Of a DNA stretch of 59,525 nucleotides, positions 16,738-25,155 are shown one piece after another. The position numbers were made by a program, and so were the translations under genes. The stretch comes from JACMMS01 sp043772865 (lineage in GTDB: Bacteria > Pseudomonadota > Gammaproteobacteria > Burkholderiales > Methylophilaceae): assembly GCA_043772865.1 (NCBI GenBank), contig JAYVFU010000010.1:1-59525 (forward strand), given 5' to 3'. The stretch's first letter is position 1. Every line of letters begins with the position of its first letter. Below the pieces are notes generated by a model. It did not search any database and had not been told where the DNA came from. It worked only from the letters and a program-made list of their open reading frames with translations.

Positions 16738-18391
16738 GGGCTTTGTTAGCTAAGGTTTCAGCATGGATTGTTTTATTGATATACCACTGTTGCGCAATTG
16801 ATAAGATATTGTTTACTAACCAATAAAGCACCAGACCAGCAGGGAAAAAGAAGAAGAAAATGCTAAAAACTACCGGCATAATCTGCATCACTTTTGCTTG
16901 AACAGGATCTGTTGGTTTTGGGTTTAATTTTGTCTGAATAATCATGGTGGCCCCCATCAATATTGGCAAAATATAATAGGGATCAATGGCTGATAAGTCG
17001 TGAATCCAACCAAAAAAAGGCGCGTGACGCAACTCTATTGATCCAAGCAATACCCAATAAAGTGAAATAAATACAGGTACTTGCACTAAAATTGGCAAAC
17101 AGCCACCCATTGGGTTAATTTTCTCTGTCTTGTACATTTCCATCATAGCTTGTTGCATTTTTTGGCGATCATCACCAAACTTTTCTTTTAATGCCTGTAA
17201 ACGTGGCGCAAGTTCACGCATTTTTGCCATTGATTTATAACTAGCAGCAGATAGTGGGAAAAATGCTAATTTAATCAACAAAGTTAGCAGAATAATAGCA
17301 ACACCCCAATTAATAACGACCGCTTGAATTTTAGTTAAAATCCAAAATATAGGCTTCGCTATCACTGTTAACCAACCGTAATCTACCGTGTACTCTAAGC
17401 CAGGAGCCGCAGCAATCAAATCATTATGCGTTTGCGGGCCTAAAAATAGCTGTGCTTTTAATTCTGTTTTTGTACCAGGTGCTATATTGCCTAATGGCGT
17501 TACTGCGCCAATTGAGAAAATATCGCTGGATAATTTATCTGTGTAATACTCACGTGTAACACCAGCTTTAGGAATCCAAGCGCCAGCAAAGTAGTGTTGC
17601 ACTAAGCCGACCCAACCATCGTTTGTTATTTTGGATAGTTTTTCTTTTGCCATATCTGCAAACTTAATTTTCTTAAATTTATCAGCTTCTGTGTAATAGG
17701 CACCACCCGTGAAGGTAGGCATCATTTTTGAACCTTGATTTGATTGGTCATCATGCAAAATTTGATAATAAACTGATGGCGTAATCGCTGTAGCACTGCC
17801 GTTGTTAATTTGATAAGTCACGTCAATGACATAACTGTTGCGATGAAAAGTATAGATTTTATCTACATTAACTCCATTACCAACCCAGTTTAAACGCACA
17901 TCCGTGGTATTAGCATCCGCTGCCATTGTGTAACTGTTAGCAGCACTGGTAAATAAGCTTTTATGCGTTGGCAATGTAACGCTAGGTGATCCAATTAAAC
18001 CAGTTTGCGCCACATATAACATTGGTTTAGCAGCATCATCTAATAATATAAAGTTGTCTTGTGAGTCCAACGCACGATGCTTATTAAGTGTTAAGCGACG
18101 TAAATCACCGCCTATCGTATCAATATCTGCTTGAAACAAGTCAGTAGAAACATGGATACGTTGGGCGCTTTCCAATTTAAATGCGCTATCTGCTATTGGC
18201 ACACTATTGTTTAAAGTGCCAGCACTGGCAATATTAGCGCTAGGGATGCCACCTTCTTGTTTGACGTTGGTCGCAAGAGGAGGCGTAATTGGCACATCCT
18301 TTCTTTGCCATGACTCCCACAACATCAAAATAGAAAATGAGAAAATTACAAATAAAATAAGACGTTTGGTGTCCATAAATGCTTTGTTCAA
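16724..18391 (-). CDS. yidC: Membrane protein insertase YidC
   Basis: Inserts and folds inner-membrane proteins, including the ATP synthase c subunit, alone or with SecYEG. 555 residues: N-terminal membrane helix (about 10-24), a large periplasmic domain (about 60-345), then the conserved five-helix core starting near residue 365 with LGPQTHNDL before it and NPMGGCLPILVQVPVFISLY and LYWLVNNILSIAQQWYI in the C-terminal part. The hydrophilic groove arginine is probably the one in MAKMRELAPRL or nearby. Full length. Confidence 0.97.
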   Translation of the reverse strand: MNKAFMDTKRLILFVIFSFSILMLWESWQRKDVPITPPLATNVKQEGGIPSANIASAGTLNNSVPIADSAFKLESAQRIHVSTDLFQADIDTIGGDLRRLTLNKHRALDSQDNFILLDDAAKPMLYVAQTGLIGSPSVTLPTHKSLFTSAANSYTMAADANTTDVRLNWVGNGVNVDKIYTFHRNSYVIDVTYQINNGSATAITPSVYYQILHDDQSNQGSKMMPTFTGGAYYTEADKFKKIKFADMAKEKLSKITNDGWVGLVQHYFAGAWIPKAGVTREYYTDKLSSDIFSIGAVTPLGNIAPGTKTELKAQLFLGPQTHNDLIAAAPGLEYTVDYGWLTVIAKPIFWILTKIQAVVINWGVAIILLTLLIKLAFFPLSAASYKSMAKMRELAPRLQALKEKFGDDRQKMQQAMMEMYKTEKINPMGGCLPILVQVPVFISLYWVLLGSIELRHAPFFGWIHDLSAIDPYYILPILMGATMIIQTKLNPKPTDPVQAKVMQIMPVVFSIFFFFFPAGLVLYWLVNNILSIAQQWYINKTIHAETLANKALGKR

Positions 18392-18424
18392 TCTTTAAAA
18401 AAATTAGCTTTTAAAAAATAATTA

Positions 18425-18634
18425 TTAGGGAATAGGGTCGTGACCGCCAGGGTGCCACGGATGGCAACGCGAGAGGCGCTTAACGCTTAACTGCAAGCCC
18501 TTAACCGCACCGTATTGTCTCAACGCATCTATTGCGTATTGTGAACAGGTGGGGCTAAAACGACATTGCTGGCCGATAAAAGGGCTTAATGTGATTTGAT
18601 ACAAATTAATTAATTGAATAAATAACCAAGACAA
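18425..18634 (-). CDS. yidD: Membrane protein insertion efficiency factor YidD
   Basis: Small membrane-associated protein that aids insertion by YidC. 69 residues with the family signature CRFSPTCSQYAIDALRQYG and a second cysteine/histidine motif SRCHPWHPGGHDPIP. The amphipathic N-terminus (LFIQLINLYQITLSPFIG) is typical. It sits between rnpA and yidC, 26 bases after rnpA, as in most bacteria. Confidence 0.95.
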   Translation of the reverse strand: MSWLFIQLINLYQITLSPFIGQQCRFSPTCSQYAIDALRQYGAVKGLQLSVKRLSRCHPWHPGGHDPIP

Positions 18635-18660
18635 GATTTTACTCTACTTTAATGACCGTT

Positions 18661-19020
18661 TTAATGACTACTATTAGCAGTTTTTGCTATTAGCTTTTGC
18701 GTTAATTGACTGAACTCTTGTTCAATTTGCACAAAATCTGCTGGTGAAAAAAATCGCTGCACTCTAATCACCAAATCTAAGGCTGGCCATTGATACTCAT
18801 TATTTTTATACAATTCGCGTAAAACCCTGCGCATATAATTTCTATGTACCGCCAATTTAGCCACTTTTTTACTCACAACCAAACCCAACCGCGGTATATC
18901 TTTCTGATTAGGTAAATAGTGGATGGCTAAATAGGTTGCTGCGATACGTTTGCGGACAATAAAAACGGATGAAAATTCATCCGTTTTAGTTAATTTTACT
19001 AATTTATTCTTGTAGATAAT
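18661..19020 (-). CDS. rnpA: Ribonuclease P protein component, with no ATG/GTG/TTG at the expected start
   Basis: Protein cofactor of RNase P, which matures tRNA 5' ends. The reading frame continues upstream of the first usable TTG (18886-18888) through KLTKTDEFSSVFIVRKRIAA, which is the conserved RnpA N-terminus, to a stop at 19036-19038. The core motif RNYMRRVLRE is intact. No ATG, GTG or TTG occurs in frame between that stop and 18888. ATT (19018-19020) or ATC (19015-19017) would give 118-119 residues, the normal length. I place the start at ATT; it has no clear Shine-Dalgarno. Alternatives are a base-call error or initiation at TTG 18888, which would remove the conserved N-terminal third. 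A terminator-like hairpin lies in the early coding region. Confidence 0.85.
   Translation of the reverse strand: MIYKNKLVKLTKTDEFSSVFIVRKRIAATYLAIHYLPNQKDIPRLGLVVSKKVAKLAVHRNYMRRVLRELYKNNEYQWPALDLVIRVQRFFSPADFVQIEQEFSQLTQKLIAKTANSSH
18962..18987 (-). terminator. Terminator-like hairpin inside the 5' part of rnpA
   Basis: Perfect inverted repeat with 12-base arms AAAACGGATGAA and TTCATCCGTTTT and two bases between them. On the minus strand it is followed by TATT. It falls over the codons for KTDEFSSVF about 80 bases after the rpmH stop. It could attenuate transcription from rpmH into rnpA; that is inference from shape and place. Confidence 0.45.
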
Positions 19021-19064
19021 TTTTGTTAAGTTAATTTAAACAGCTGTTTAAACTAATTTTAAAA

Positions 19065-19199
19065 TTACAAACCTAGGCGAACACGGCCTTTAGCGCGACG
19101 CGCTGCAATAACAGCACGACCACCTTTTGTTTTCATACGCACTAAAAAGCCATGTGTACGTGCACGGCGAACTTTAGATGGTTGGTAGGTACGTTTCAT
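19065..19199 (-). CDS. rpmH: 50S ribosomal protein L34
   Basis: Smallest-class ribosomal protein of the large subunit. Read directly from the minus strand, ATG at 19197-19199 to TAA at 19065-19067, 44 residues. It starts MKRTYQPSKVRRARTHGF and is rich in Arg and Lys throughout, matching L34 over its whole length (family 44-46 residues). GGAGAATTAA supplies a Shine-Dalgarno just before the ATG. It heads the rpmH-rnpA-yidD-yidC-mnmE unit and is divergent from dnaA. Confidence 0.98.
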   Translation of the reverse strand: MKRTYQPSKVRRARTHGFLVRMKTKGGRAVIAARRAKGRVRLGL

Positions 19200-19286
19200 T
19201 TAATTCTCCAGTATTACTAATGTTGCAAAGCAATTACGTTGCACTATTTTTAATTAAATAGTTTGCAAAGCGCAGCAAAGGGCGTA

Positions 19287-19316
19287 ATTAAACTATATAA
19301 CAAGGTGTTATGTCAA
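19287..19316 (-). promoter_or_regulatory. Candidate rpmH promoter
   Basis: On the minus strand a perfect -35 TTGACA (complement of 19311-19316) is followed after 18 bases by TTTAAT (complement of 19287-19292). It lies about 90 bases upstream of the rpmH ATG and would drive the ribosomal protein operon. Confidence 0.6.
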
Positions 19317-19347
19317 TTTATATTTTAAGAATCAGATTTAATTTGCC

Positions 19348-19356
19348 TGTGGATAA
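19348..19356 (-). promoter_or_regulatory. Consensus DnaA box upstream of dnaA
   Basis: TGTGGATAA on the plus strand, the exact complement of the consensus TTATCCACA. It lies 162 bases before the dnaA ATG and could serve dnaA autoregulation or be part of a split origin. Confidence 0.75.
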
Positions 19357-19517
19357 GTTTAAATAAACCAGCTAAAATAGATGATGAATGAATTTAGATT
19401 AATATCATTAGGTAGCTACTATTTAATTAAATTTAAATTATAAAACAATATGTTAGCTTGGTAGGCTATAAATCATTTACATGCTAAACATTTACTCAAA
19501 GAAAGTTTTATCAACCG

Positions 19518-21017
19518 ATGGAAAAATTTTGGTCTATTTGCCTTGATCGGTTTGAACAAGAACTCTCACCCCAACAATTCAATACTTGGATTAAACCTTT
19601 AAAACTGGATACTTCACACCCTCAATTGCGTTTGCTAGCGCCCAATCGATTTGTTCAGCAATGGGTAAAAGATAGATTTTTAAGTAAAATTGAAGCAGTT
19701 GCAAGAGAGTTGATGCCTAATTCTCCAATAGTAGAGTTAGCTATTGCTGGTGAATCCGATACTGGTAAGAAAGATTTGAGTAACACTAAATCTGTGCAAA
19801 CTAATATACCGAGAGTACAACAACCAGAAAATATGGTACGTGATGTGATTGCAGATTATGTGGCTGCTAATGCAAAATTAAGCAATACAAAATTAAATAG
19901 CAAAATTTCAGGTAATTCCACAATCCATAATACTCAAATAGCCCCTGCAGTTGCTTACAGTTCTAATTATAGTGGGTCTGCCACTAGTAAAGCCAATGTA
20001 AGCGGCTTAAATCCAAGTTTTAATTTCGATAATTATGTAACTGGCCGCGCAAATCAGCTCGCGCGTGCAGCGGCCATGCAAGTCGCAAGTAATCAAGGTT
20101 CATCATACAATCCTTTATTTATTTATGGTGGAGTGGGATTAGGTAAAACCCACATATTACAAGCCATTGGTAATCATTTAAAACAAGAGAATCCTGACGC
20201 AAAAATTCGGTATTTACATGCAGAGCGTTATATTTCGGACGTAGTTAAAGCTTATGAAAATAAGAATTTTGATGAGTTCAAACGACAATATCACTCATTA
20301 GATTTACTGTTGATTGATGACATTCAGTTTTTTGCTAAAAAAACACGTACGCAAGAAGAGTTTTTTTATGCATTTAATACACTGATAGAAGAAAAAAAAC
20401 AAATTGTGATCACATGTGATACTTATCCTAAAGAAATTATAGATGTTGATGAGCGCCTACGTACAAGATTCAGCTGGGGGCTAACTGTAGCAGTTGAACC
20501 ACCAGAGCTAGAAATGCGTGTCGCTATTTTGCTGAAAAAAGCGGAAGAGGCTAAAATAGACTTACATGAAGATGTCGCTTTTTTTGTAGCTAAACAAATA
20601 CGTTCTAGCATTCGTGAATTAGAAGGTGCATTAAATCGTATTGTTGCGATGGCTAACTTCACAGGTCATGCCATTGATATGCATTTAGCTAAAGAAGCGT
20701 TACGTGATTTAATAGCCGTGCGTGGACGCCAAATTACAATAGAAAATATACAAAAAACAGTAGCAGATTATTACAAAATTAAAGTAGCTGAAATGTACAG
20801 TAAGAAACGTACGCGCAATTTTGCCAGGCCGCGTCAAGTTGCGATGGCATTAGCGAGAGAGCTCACTAATCACAGTTTTCCTGAAATCGGTGGTGCTTTT
20901 GGCAACAGACATCACACAACAGTGATGCATGCATGTGATGAAATTGAGCAATTAAGGTTAAATGATCAAGCAATTGCACGTGATTTGGGGTTTTTAACTC
21001 AAGTATTGCGCGATTAG
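19518..21017 (+). CDS. dnaA: Chromosomal replication initiator DnaA
   Basis: AAA+ initiator that binds DnaA boxes and melts oriC. 499 residues: domain I (1-80) with WSICLDRFEQELSPQQFNTWI, a Ser/Asn-rich linker domain II (about 80-165), the AAA+ domain with Walker A GGVGLGKT at 204-211, Walker B LLLIDDIQFF and the arginine-finger region DERLRTRFSWG, and domain IV with the DnaA-box-binding signature FGNRHHTTVMHACDEIEQL. Intact. Followed by dnaN and gyrB in the classic order. Confidence 0.98.
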   Translation: MEKFWSICLDRFEQELSPQQFNTWIKPLKLDTSHPQLRLLAPNRFVQQWVKDRFLSKIEAVARELMPNSPIVELAIAGESDTGKKDLSNTKSVQTNIPRVQQPENMVRDVIADYVAANAKLSNTKLNSKISGNSTIHNTQIAPAVAYSSNYSGSATSKANVSGLNPSFNFDNYVTGRANQLARAAAMQVASNQGSSYNPLFIYGGVGLGKTHILQAIGNHLKQENPDAKIRYLHAERYISDVVKAYENKNFDEFKRQYHSLDLLLIDDIQFFAKKTRTQEEFFYAFNTLIEEKKQIVITCDTYPKEIIDVDERLRTRFSWGLTVAVEPPELEMRVAILLKKAEEAKIDLHEDVAFFVAKQIRSSIRELEGALNRIVAMANFTGHAIDMHLAKEALRDLIAVRGRQITIENIQKTVADYYKIKVAEMYSKKRTRNFARPRQVAMALARELTNHSFPEIGGAFGNRHHTTVMHACDEIEQLRLNDQAIARDLGFLTQVLRD

Positions 21018-21356
21018 CCAATGCTGATTAGTAGATAGTTTTTAGTTTGTCATGAAAGTGAATTAAGCTCTTTGATTGAGATTAAGTGATTTAAAACTTG
21101 TGGTTAAACTGTGTACTAAAGTTGAATGAGTTTAAGTTTTTAGTATGTTTTAAAACTGACCACATTTCATACACAAGATATTTAAGGTTTTTAGGTTTTA
21201 AAAATCACAATTTAATTAGTTGATTTTATTAAGTAAAATTAAGTTATCAACAGAAAGTAACACCTTTATTATTACTATTAGTTTTTTAAAGTATTAATAT
21301 TATTAATAAAATAAAGAACCGTTTTTATAAAAGATTTGAAAAGATGGACACAAAAA
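21018..21356. other. Candidate oriC region between dnaA and dnaN
   Basis: 339 bases with no gene, strongly AT-rich to the right of 21176. DnaA-box-like 9-mers with one mismatch to the consensus occur at 21099-21107 (TGTGGTTAA, complement orientation) and 21244-21252 (TTATCAACA), and a weaker one, TCATACACA, at 21167-21175. With dnaA on one side and dnaN on the other, a box cluster beside an AT-rich unwinding element fits an origin. The site could instead be, or include, the rpmH-dnaA gap with its perfect box. The gap must also hold any dnaN promoter. Confidence 0.45.
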
Positions 21357-22460
21357 ATGAATATTAAGATCAACCGTGAAACTTTATTAAAACCTTTGGC
21401 AAGTGTTACTAGTATTGTGGAAAGAAGACATACACTGCCAATTTTGTCTAATTTATTATTAGAAGCTAAACAAAATAAAATTCAGTTAACGACTACAGAT
21501 TTAGAAATGCAAATTTCTTTAAACATAGAAAATCCATCTGGTGGAGAGTTATCAACTACCATATCTGCTAAAAAGTTTTTAGATATATGCCGATCTTTGC
21601 CAGATAGCACTTTGATTGACTTAACAACGACCGATAGCCGCGTGACGGTTAAAGGTGGAAAAAGTCGTTTTAATTTACAGACTTTGCCCGCAACTGATTA
21701 CCCTGTCATGACGCAAGCTGCGAGTGTTTCTAGTACATCAATCCAATTGCCACAAATAGAATTTAAACGCTTATTGAAACAAGTTGAATTTTCTATGGCT
21801 CAGCAAGATATTCGCTATTATCTAAATGGATTATTGTTAGAAGTAAACGAAAATAGATTAAATATTATTGGTACAGATGGTCATCGCTTAAGCTTTACCA
21901 CAACAGAGTTAAGTCATACCTTTGAAAAAAACAATATTATCATCCCAAGAAAAACCATTATTGAGTTAATTAAATTATTGGATGATAGTGATCATGAAGT
22001 GTCCATTGAGTTTACTGCAACACAAGTAACCTTTGGCTTTGGCGACATCAAACTTATTTCAAAAGTAATCGATGGTAAATTTCCTGATTACAATCGCGTG
22101 ATTCCTGTAGGGCATCAAAATAGTTTCACTACAGATAGATTACAGATGTTGTTAGCCATGCAGCGCGCCTCTATTTTATCTAACGAAAAATATCGCGGTA
22201 TCCGTATGGTGCTTAAAGAAAATAACTTACGTTTAATTAGCACCAATAGCGAACAGGAAGAAGCTGAAGAAGAATTAGAGGTTGTTTACACACAAGATGC
22301 CTTAGATATTGGCTTTAATGTCACTTATTTGATTGATGTACTCAATAATGTGAGCCATGAAACGATTACGTTTTCATTTGCCGATGCTAATAGCAGCTGC
22401 TTAATCACCATTCCTAACGATGCCAATTATAAGTACGTGGTCATGCCAATGCGCATATAA
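21357..22460 (+). CDS. dnaN: DNA polymerase III beta subunit (sliding clamp)
   Basis: Ring-shaped processivity clamp. From the ATG at 21357 it has 367 residues, the usual length, beginning MNIKINRETLLKPLASVTSIV; a TTG 21 bases upstream (21336) is in frame but would add seven residues not seen in the family. Three repeated clamp domains are evident, with ERRHTLPILSNLLLEA in domain 1 and the C-terminal MPMRI that caps the peptide-binding pocket. It lies between the presumed origin and gyrB. Confidence 0.97.
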   Translation: MNIKINRETLLKPLASVTSIVERRHTLPILSNLLLEAKQNKIQLTTTDLEMQISLNIENPSGGELSTTISAKKFLDICRSLPDSTLIDLTTTDSRVTVKGGKSRFNLQTLPATDYPVMTQAASVSSTSIQLPQIEFKRLLKQVEFSMAQQDIRYYLNGLLLEVNENRLNIIGTDGHRLSFTTTELSHTFEKNNIIIPRKTIIELIKLLDDSDHEVSIEFTATQVTFGFGDIKLISKVIDGKFPDYNRVIPVGHQNSFTTDRLQMLLAMQRASILSNEKYRGIRMVLKENNLRLISTNSEQEEAEEELEVVYTQDALDIGFNVTYLIDVLNNVSHETITFSFADANSSCLITIPNDANYKYVVMPMRI

Positions 22461-22513
22461 AGTACGTTTTAGGTAATGTGCTCAATCAATGTTACATTGA
22501 ATTGATATATAAC

Positions 22514-22529
22514 TGTTTCACGTGAAACT
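22514..22529. other. parS-like site between dnaN and gyrB
   Basis: TGTTTCACGTGAAACT, matching the parS consensus at 15 of 16 positions (only the last base differs). It lies 34 bases upstream of the gyrB ATG, so a ParB clamp there could affect gyrB transcription. Confidence 0.8.
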
Positions 22530-22562
22530 AACACCCACACAAGTAAGTAAAAGATAAAAATT

Positions 22563-24995
22563 ATGACAAGTAGCCAAGACGCCAAAAAAGTAATCAGCCA
22601 AGAATACGATTCAGACAGTATTAAAATCTTAGAAGGTTTAGATGCGGTGCGTAAACGCCCAGGTATGTATATTGGTGATACTTCTGACGGCAGTGGCTTA
22701 CATCATATGGTGTTTGAAGTATTGGATAACGCGATTGATGAAGCTTTGGCTGGTCATTGTGATGATATTAAAGTCATTATTCATGTAGATAATTCGATTA
22801 GCGTTTCTGATAACGGTCGCGGTATTCCAACTGATATTAAGATGGATGATAAAAACGATCCCAAACGCTCAGCCGCAGAAATTGTAATGACAGAACTACA
22901 TGCTGGCGGTAAATTTGACCAAAATTCATACAAAGTGTCAGGTGGTTTGCATGGCGTAGGTGTATCTGTAGTGAATGCGCTTTCTGATTGGCTCAAACTA
23001 AAGGTATATCGTAAAGGTCAAGTGCATCAAATGGAGTTTCGCCGTGGCGTGCCAGTAGCCCCATTAGCGATTACTGGTGTTACCGAAAAGCGCGGCACTG
23101 AAGTACACTTTTTAGCCTCGGTAGAAACCTTTGTATTGGTGGAATACCACTTTGAAATTTTAGCTAAACGTATTCGTGAGTTATCATTTTTAAACAATGG
23201 CGTAAAAATTGAGTTAGTAGATCAACGCAATGGTAAATCTGAAAACTTTGCGTATTCTGGCGGTATTAAAGGTTTTGTGGAATATATGAACCGTACAAAA
23301 ACGGTGCTACATCCTAAAACGTTTTATGCCTCTGGCGAAAAAGATGGCATGATCATTGAAGTGGCCATGCAATGGAATGATTCTTACAGTGAAACTGTGC
23401 AATGTTTTACCAATAATATTCCACAACGTGATGGTGGCACGCATTTAACTGGCTTACGTACGGCAATGACGCGTACCTTAAACCAATATATCGAACAAAC
23501 TGATTTAGCTAAAAAAGCCAAAGTTGAGACTACAGGCGATGATATGCGAGAAGGCATCACCTGCGTACTTTCAGTTAAAGTTCCTGACCCTAAGTTTTCA
23601 TCACAAACTAAAGATAAATTAGTTTCTAGCGAAGTACAACCCGTAGTTTCTGAAGTGGTTTCAGCAAAATTAATAGAGTTTTTACAAGAAAATCCAATCG
23701 ACGCTAAAATTATTTGCGGAAAAATTGTTGAAGCCGCGCGCGCGCGCGAAGCAGCCCGAAAGGCACGTGAAATCACACGCCGTAAAGGCGTTATGGACAC
23801 CATGGGTCTACCAGGTAAATTGGCAGATTGCCAAGAAAAAGATCCAGCATTATGTGAAATTTATTTAGTCGAAGGCGACTCAGCCGGTGGTTCTGCCAAA
23901 CAAGGCCGAGACCGTAAAAATCAAGCGATTTTGCCGCTCAAAGGGAAAATTTTAAACGTAGAAAAAGCCCGTTTTGATAAATTATTAGGCTCACAAGAAA
24001 TTGCCACGCTCATAACTGCGCTTGGCACTAGTATTGGTAAGGCCGATTACAACGTAGAAAAACTACGCTATCACCGTATTATCATCATGACTGATGCCGA
24101 TGTGGACGGCGCACATATCCGTACTTTGCTACTCACGTTCTTCTACCGTCAAATGACAGACTTAGTAGAGCGCGGCCATATTTATATTGCGCAACCACCG
24201 CTCTACAAAGTAAAGCAAGGCAAAGACGAGCGCTATTTAAAAGATCAGCACGAGTTGGATGAATACTTATTACAGTCTGCACTTAAAGGCGCCGCACTGT
24301 TAACGCGTGAGGAAGGTGAAACGCTAACAGGTGATGCATTAGCTACCATTGCTAAACAAATCGTGCTCACAGAAGCTGTAATACGCCGTATATCATCACT
24401 TTATGATGAAAGCGTATTGCGTGCTCTGCAAGATTTAGGTGAAATCAGCTTAACTGACTCAGCAAGCGCTGAAAGTGCAGCAGAAAAACTACGGCCTATT
24501 TTAGGGGTAACCGGTTCAGAAGTCATAGTCGCGTTTGATCAAGAAACAGGTACTTATCGCTTAGAAGTGAATAAATATGTCCATGGTAACTTACAATGTT
24601 GCGTAGTTGATGCCAGCTTTTTAAGTGGTGGTGATTATCGACAAATAAGCCGCGCATCCGCCATGTTGCATGGTTTACTAGGGCAGGGTGCCATAGTCAA
24701 GCGTGGTGAAAAAGAACAACAAGCGGTTAGTACGTTTAAGCAAGCGCTAGATTGGCTGTTAGATCAAGCTAGACACAACCTAAATATTCAGCGTTATAAA
24801 GGTTTGGGCGAAATGAACCCAAGCCAATTATGGGAAACCACCATGGACCCAAAAGTACGCCGTTTACTTAAAGTGCAAATAGACGATGCAATAGCCGCCG
24901 ATGAAATATTCACCACGCTAATGGGTGATAATGTGGAACCAAGACGCGCATTTATTGAAAGCAATGCGCTGGGTGTGAATAATTTGGATATATAA
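22563..24995 (+). CDS. gyrB: DNA gyrase subunit B
   Basis: ATPase subunit of gyrase. 810 residues: GHKL ATPase domain with EVLDNAIDEALAGHCD and DNGRGIP, GGLHGVGVSVVNALS for the ATP lid, transducer domain, TOPRIM domain with EGDSAGGSAKQGRD and the acidic DADVDGAHI, and the C-terminal IQRYKGLGEMNP. The extra TOPRIM insert common in proteobacteria (about residues 560-735) is present. A six-fold CG repeat near 23740 encodes Ala-Arg pairs. AAAGATAAAAATT gives only a weak Shine-Dalgarno before the ATG. Confidence 0.98.
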   Translation: MTSSQDAKKVISQEYDSDSIKILEGLDAVRKRPGMYIGDTSDGSGLHHMVFEVLDNAIDEALAGHCDDIKVIIHVDNSISVSDNGRGIPTDIKMDDKNDPKRSAAEIVMTELHAGGKFDQNSYKVSGGLHGVGVSVVNALSDWLKLKVYRKGQVHQMEFRRGVPVAPLAITGVTEKRGTEVHFLASVETFVLVEYHFEILAKRIRELSFLNNGVKIELVDQRNGKSENFAYSGGIKGFVEYMNRTKTVLHPKTFYASGEKDGMIIEVAMQWNDSYSETVQCFTNNIPQRDGGTHLTGLRTAMTRTLNQYIEQTDLAKKAKVETTGDDMREGITCVLSVKVPDPKFSSQTKDKLVSSEVQPVVSEVVSAKLIEFLQENPIDAKIICGKIVEAARAREAARKAREITRRKGVMDTMGLPGKLADCQEKDPALCEIYLVEGDSAGGSAKQGRDRKNQAILPLKGKILNVEKARFDKLLGSQEIATLITALGTSIGKADYNVEKLRYHRIIIMTDADVDGAHIRTLLLTFFYRQMTDLVERGHIYIAQPPLYKVKQGKDERYLKDQHELDEYLLQSALKGAALLTREEGETLTGDALATIAKQIVLTEAVIRRISSLYDESVLRALQDLGEISLTDSASAESAAEKLRPILGVTGSEVIVAFDQETGTYRLEVNKYVHGNLQCCVVDASFLSGGDYRQISRASAMLHGLLGQGAIVKRGEKEQQAVSTFKQALDWLLDQARHNLNIQRYKGLGEMNPSQLWETTMDPKVRRLLKVQIDDAIAADEIFTTLMGDNVEPRRAFIESNALGVNNLDI

Positions 24996-25043
24996 AATAA
25001 AGTTTAAATTTAGTTAGATTAAACCTTGATTAGGAGAAATATC

Positions 25044-25112
25044 ATGGGCAGTAAAGATAAGAAAAAAGAGTCTAAAGGCAAACAACCACAACCTAAGGCA
25101 CCCACAAAGTAA
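25044..25112 (+). CDS. 22-residue Lys/Pro-rich small protein after gyrB
   Basis: Unknown. The frame starts MGSKDKKKESKGK and ends PKAPTK, with eight lysines in 22 residues and no hydrophobic stretch, so it is a basic, probably disordered peptide. Support for it being real: an ideal Shine-Dalgarno AGGAG seven bases before the ATG, a stop followed at once by a rho-independent terminator, and a position 48 bases after gyrB. I recognise no family with confidence. It might bind nucleic acid, but that is a guess from charge alone. Confidence 0.6.
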   Translation: MGSKDKKKESKGKQPQPKAPTK

Positions 25113-25115
25113 AGT

Positions 25116-25139
25116 AAAAGGCTCGTTAAGAGCCTTTTT
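25116..25139. terminator. Terminator after the small basic peptide
   Basis: Hairpin AAAAGGCTC / GAGCCTTTT with a GTTAA loop, followed by TATTTT on the plus strand; the A run on the other side lets it serve the convergent alkB gene too. Confidence 0.85.
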
Positions 25140-25155
25140 ATTTTGTGTTTTGCTC

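Larger units (their letters stand above)
19200..19517. other. 318-base divergent gap between rpmH and dnaA
   Basis: No gene. It holds a good rpmH promoter (19287-19316) and a perfect DnaA box (19348-19356), and its dnaA-proximal half is AT-rich. The dnaA promoter must lie to the right of the box, but no clear hexamer pair is seen. Confidence 0.7.

Noticed and set aside
23737..23752. CG dinucleotide run inside gyrB
   Set aside because: Encodes the expected Ala-Arg pairs of GyrB in frame; nothing beyond codon choice.
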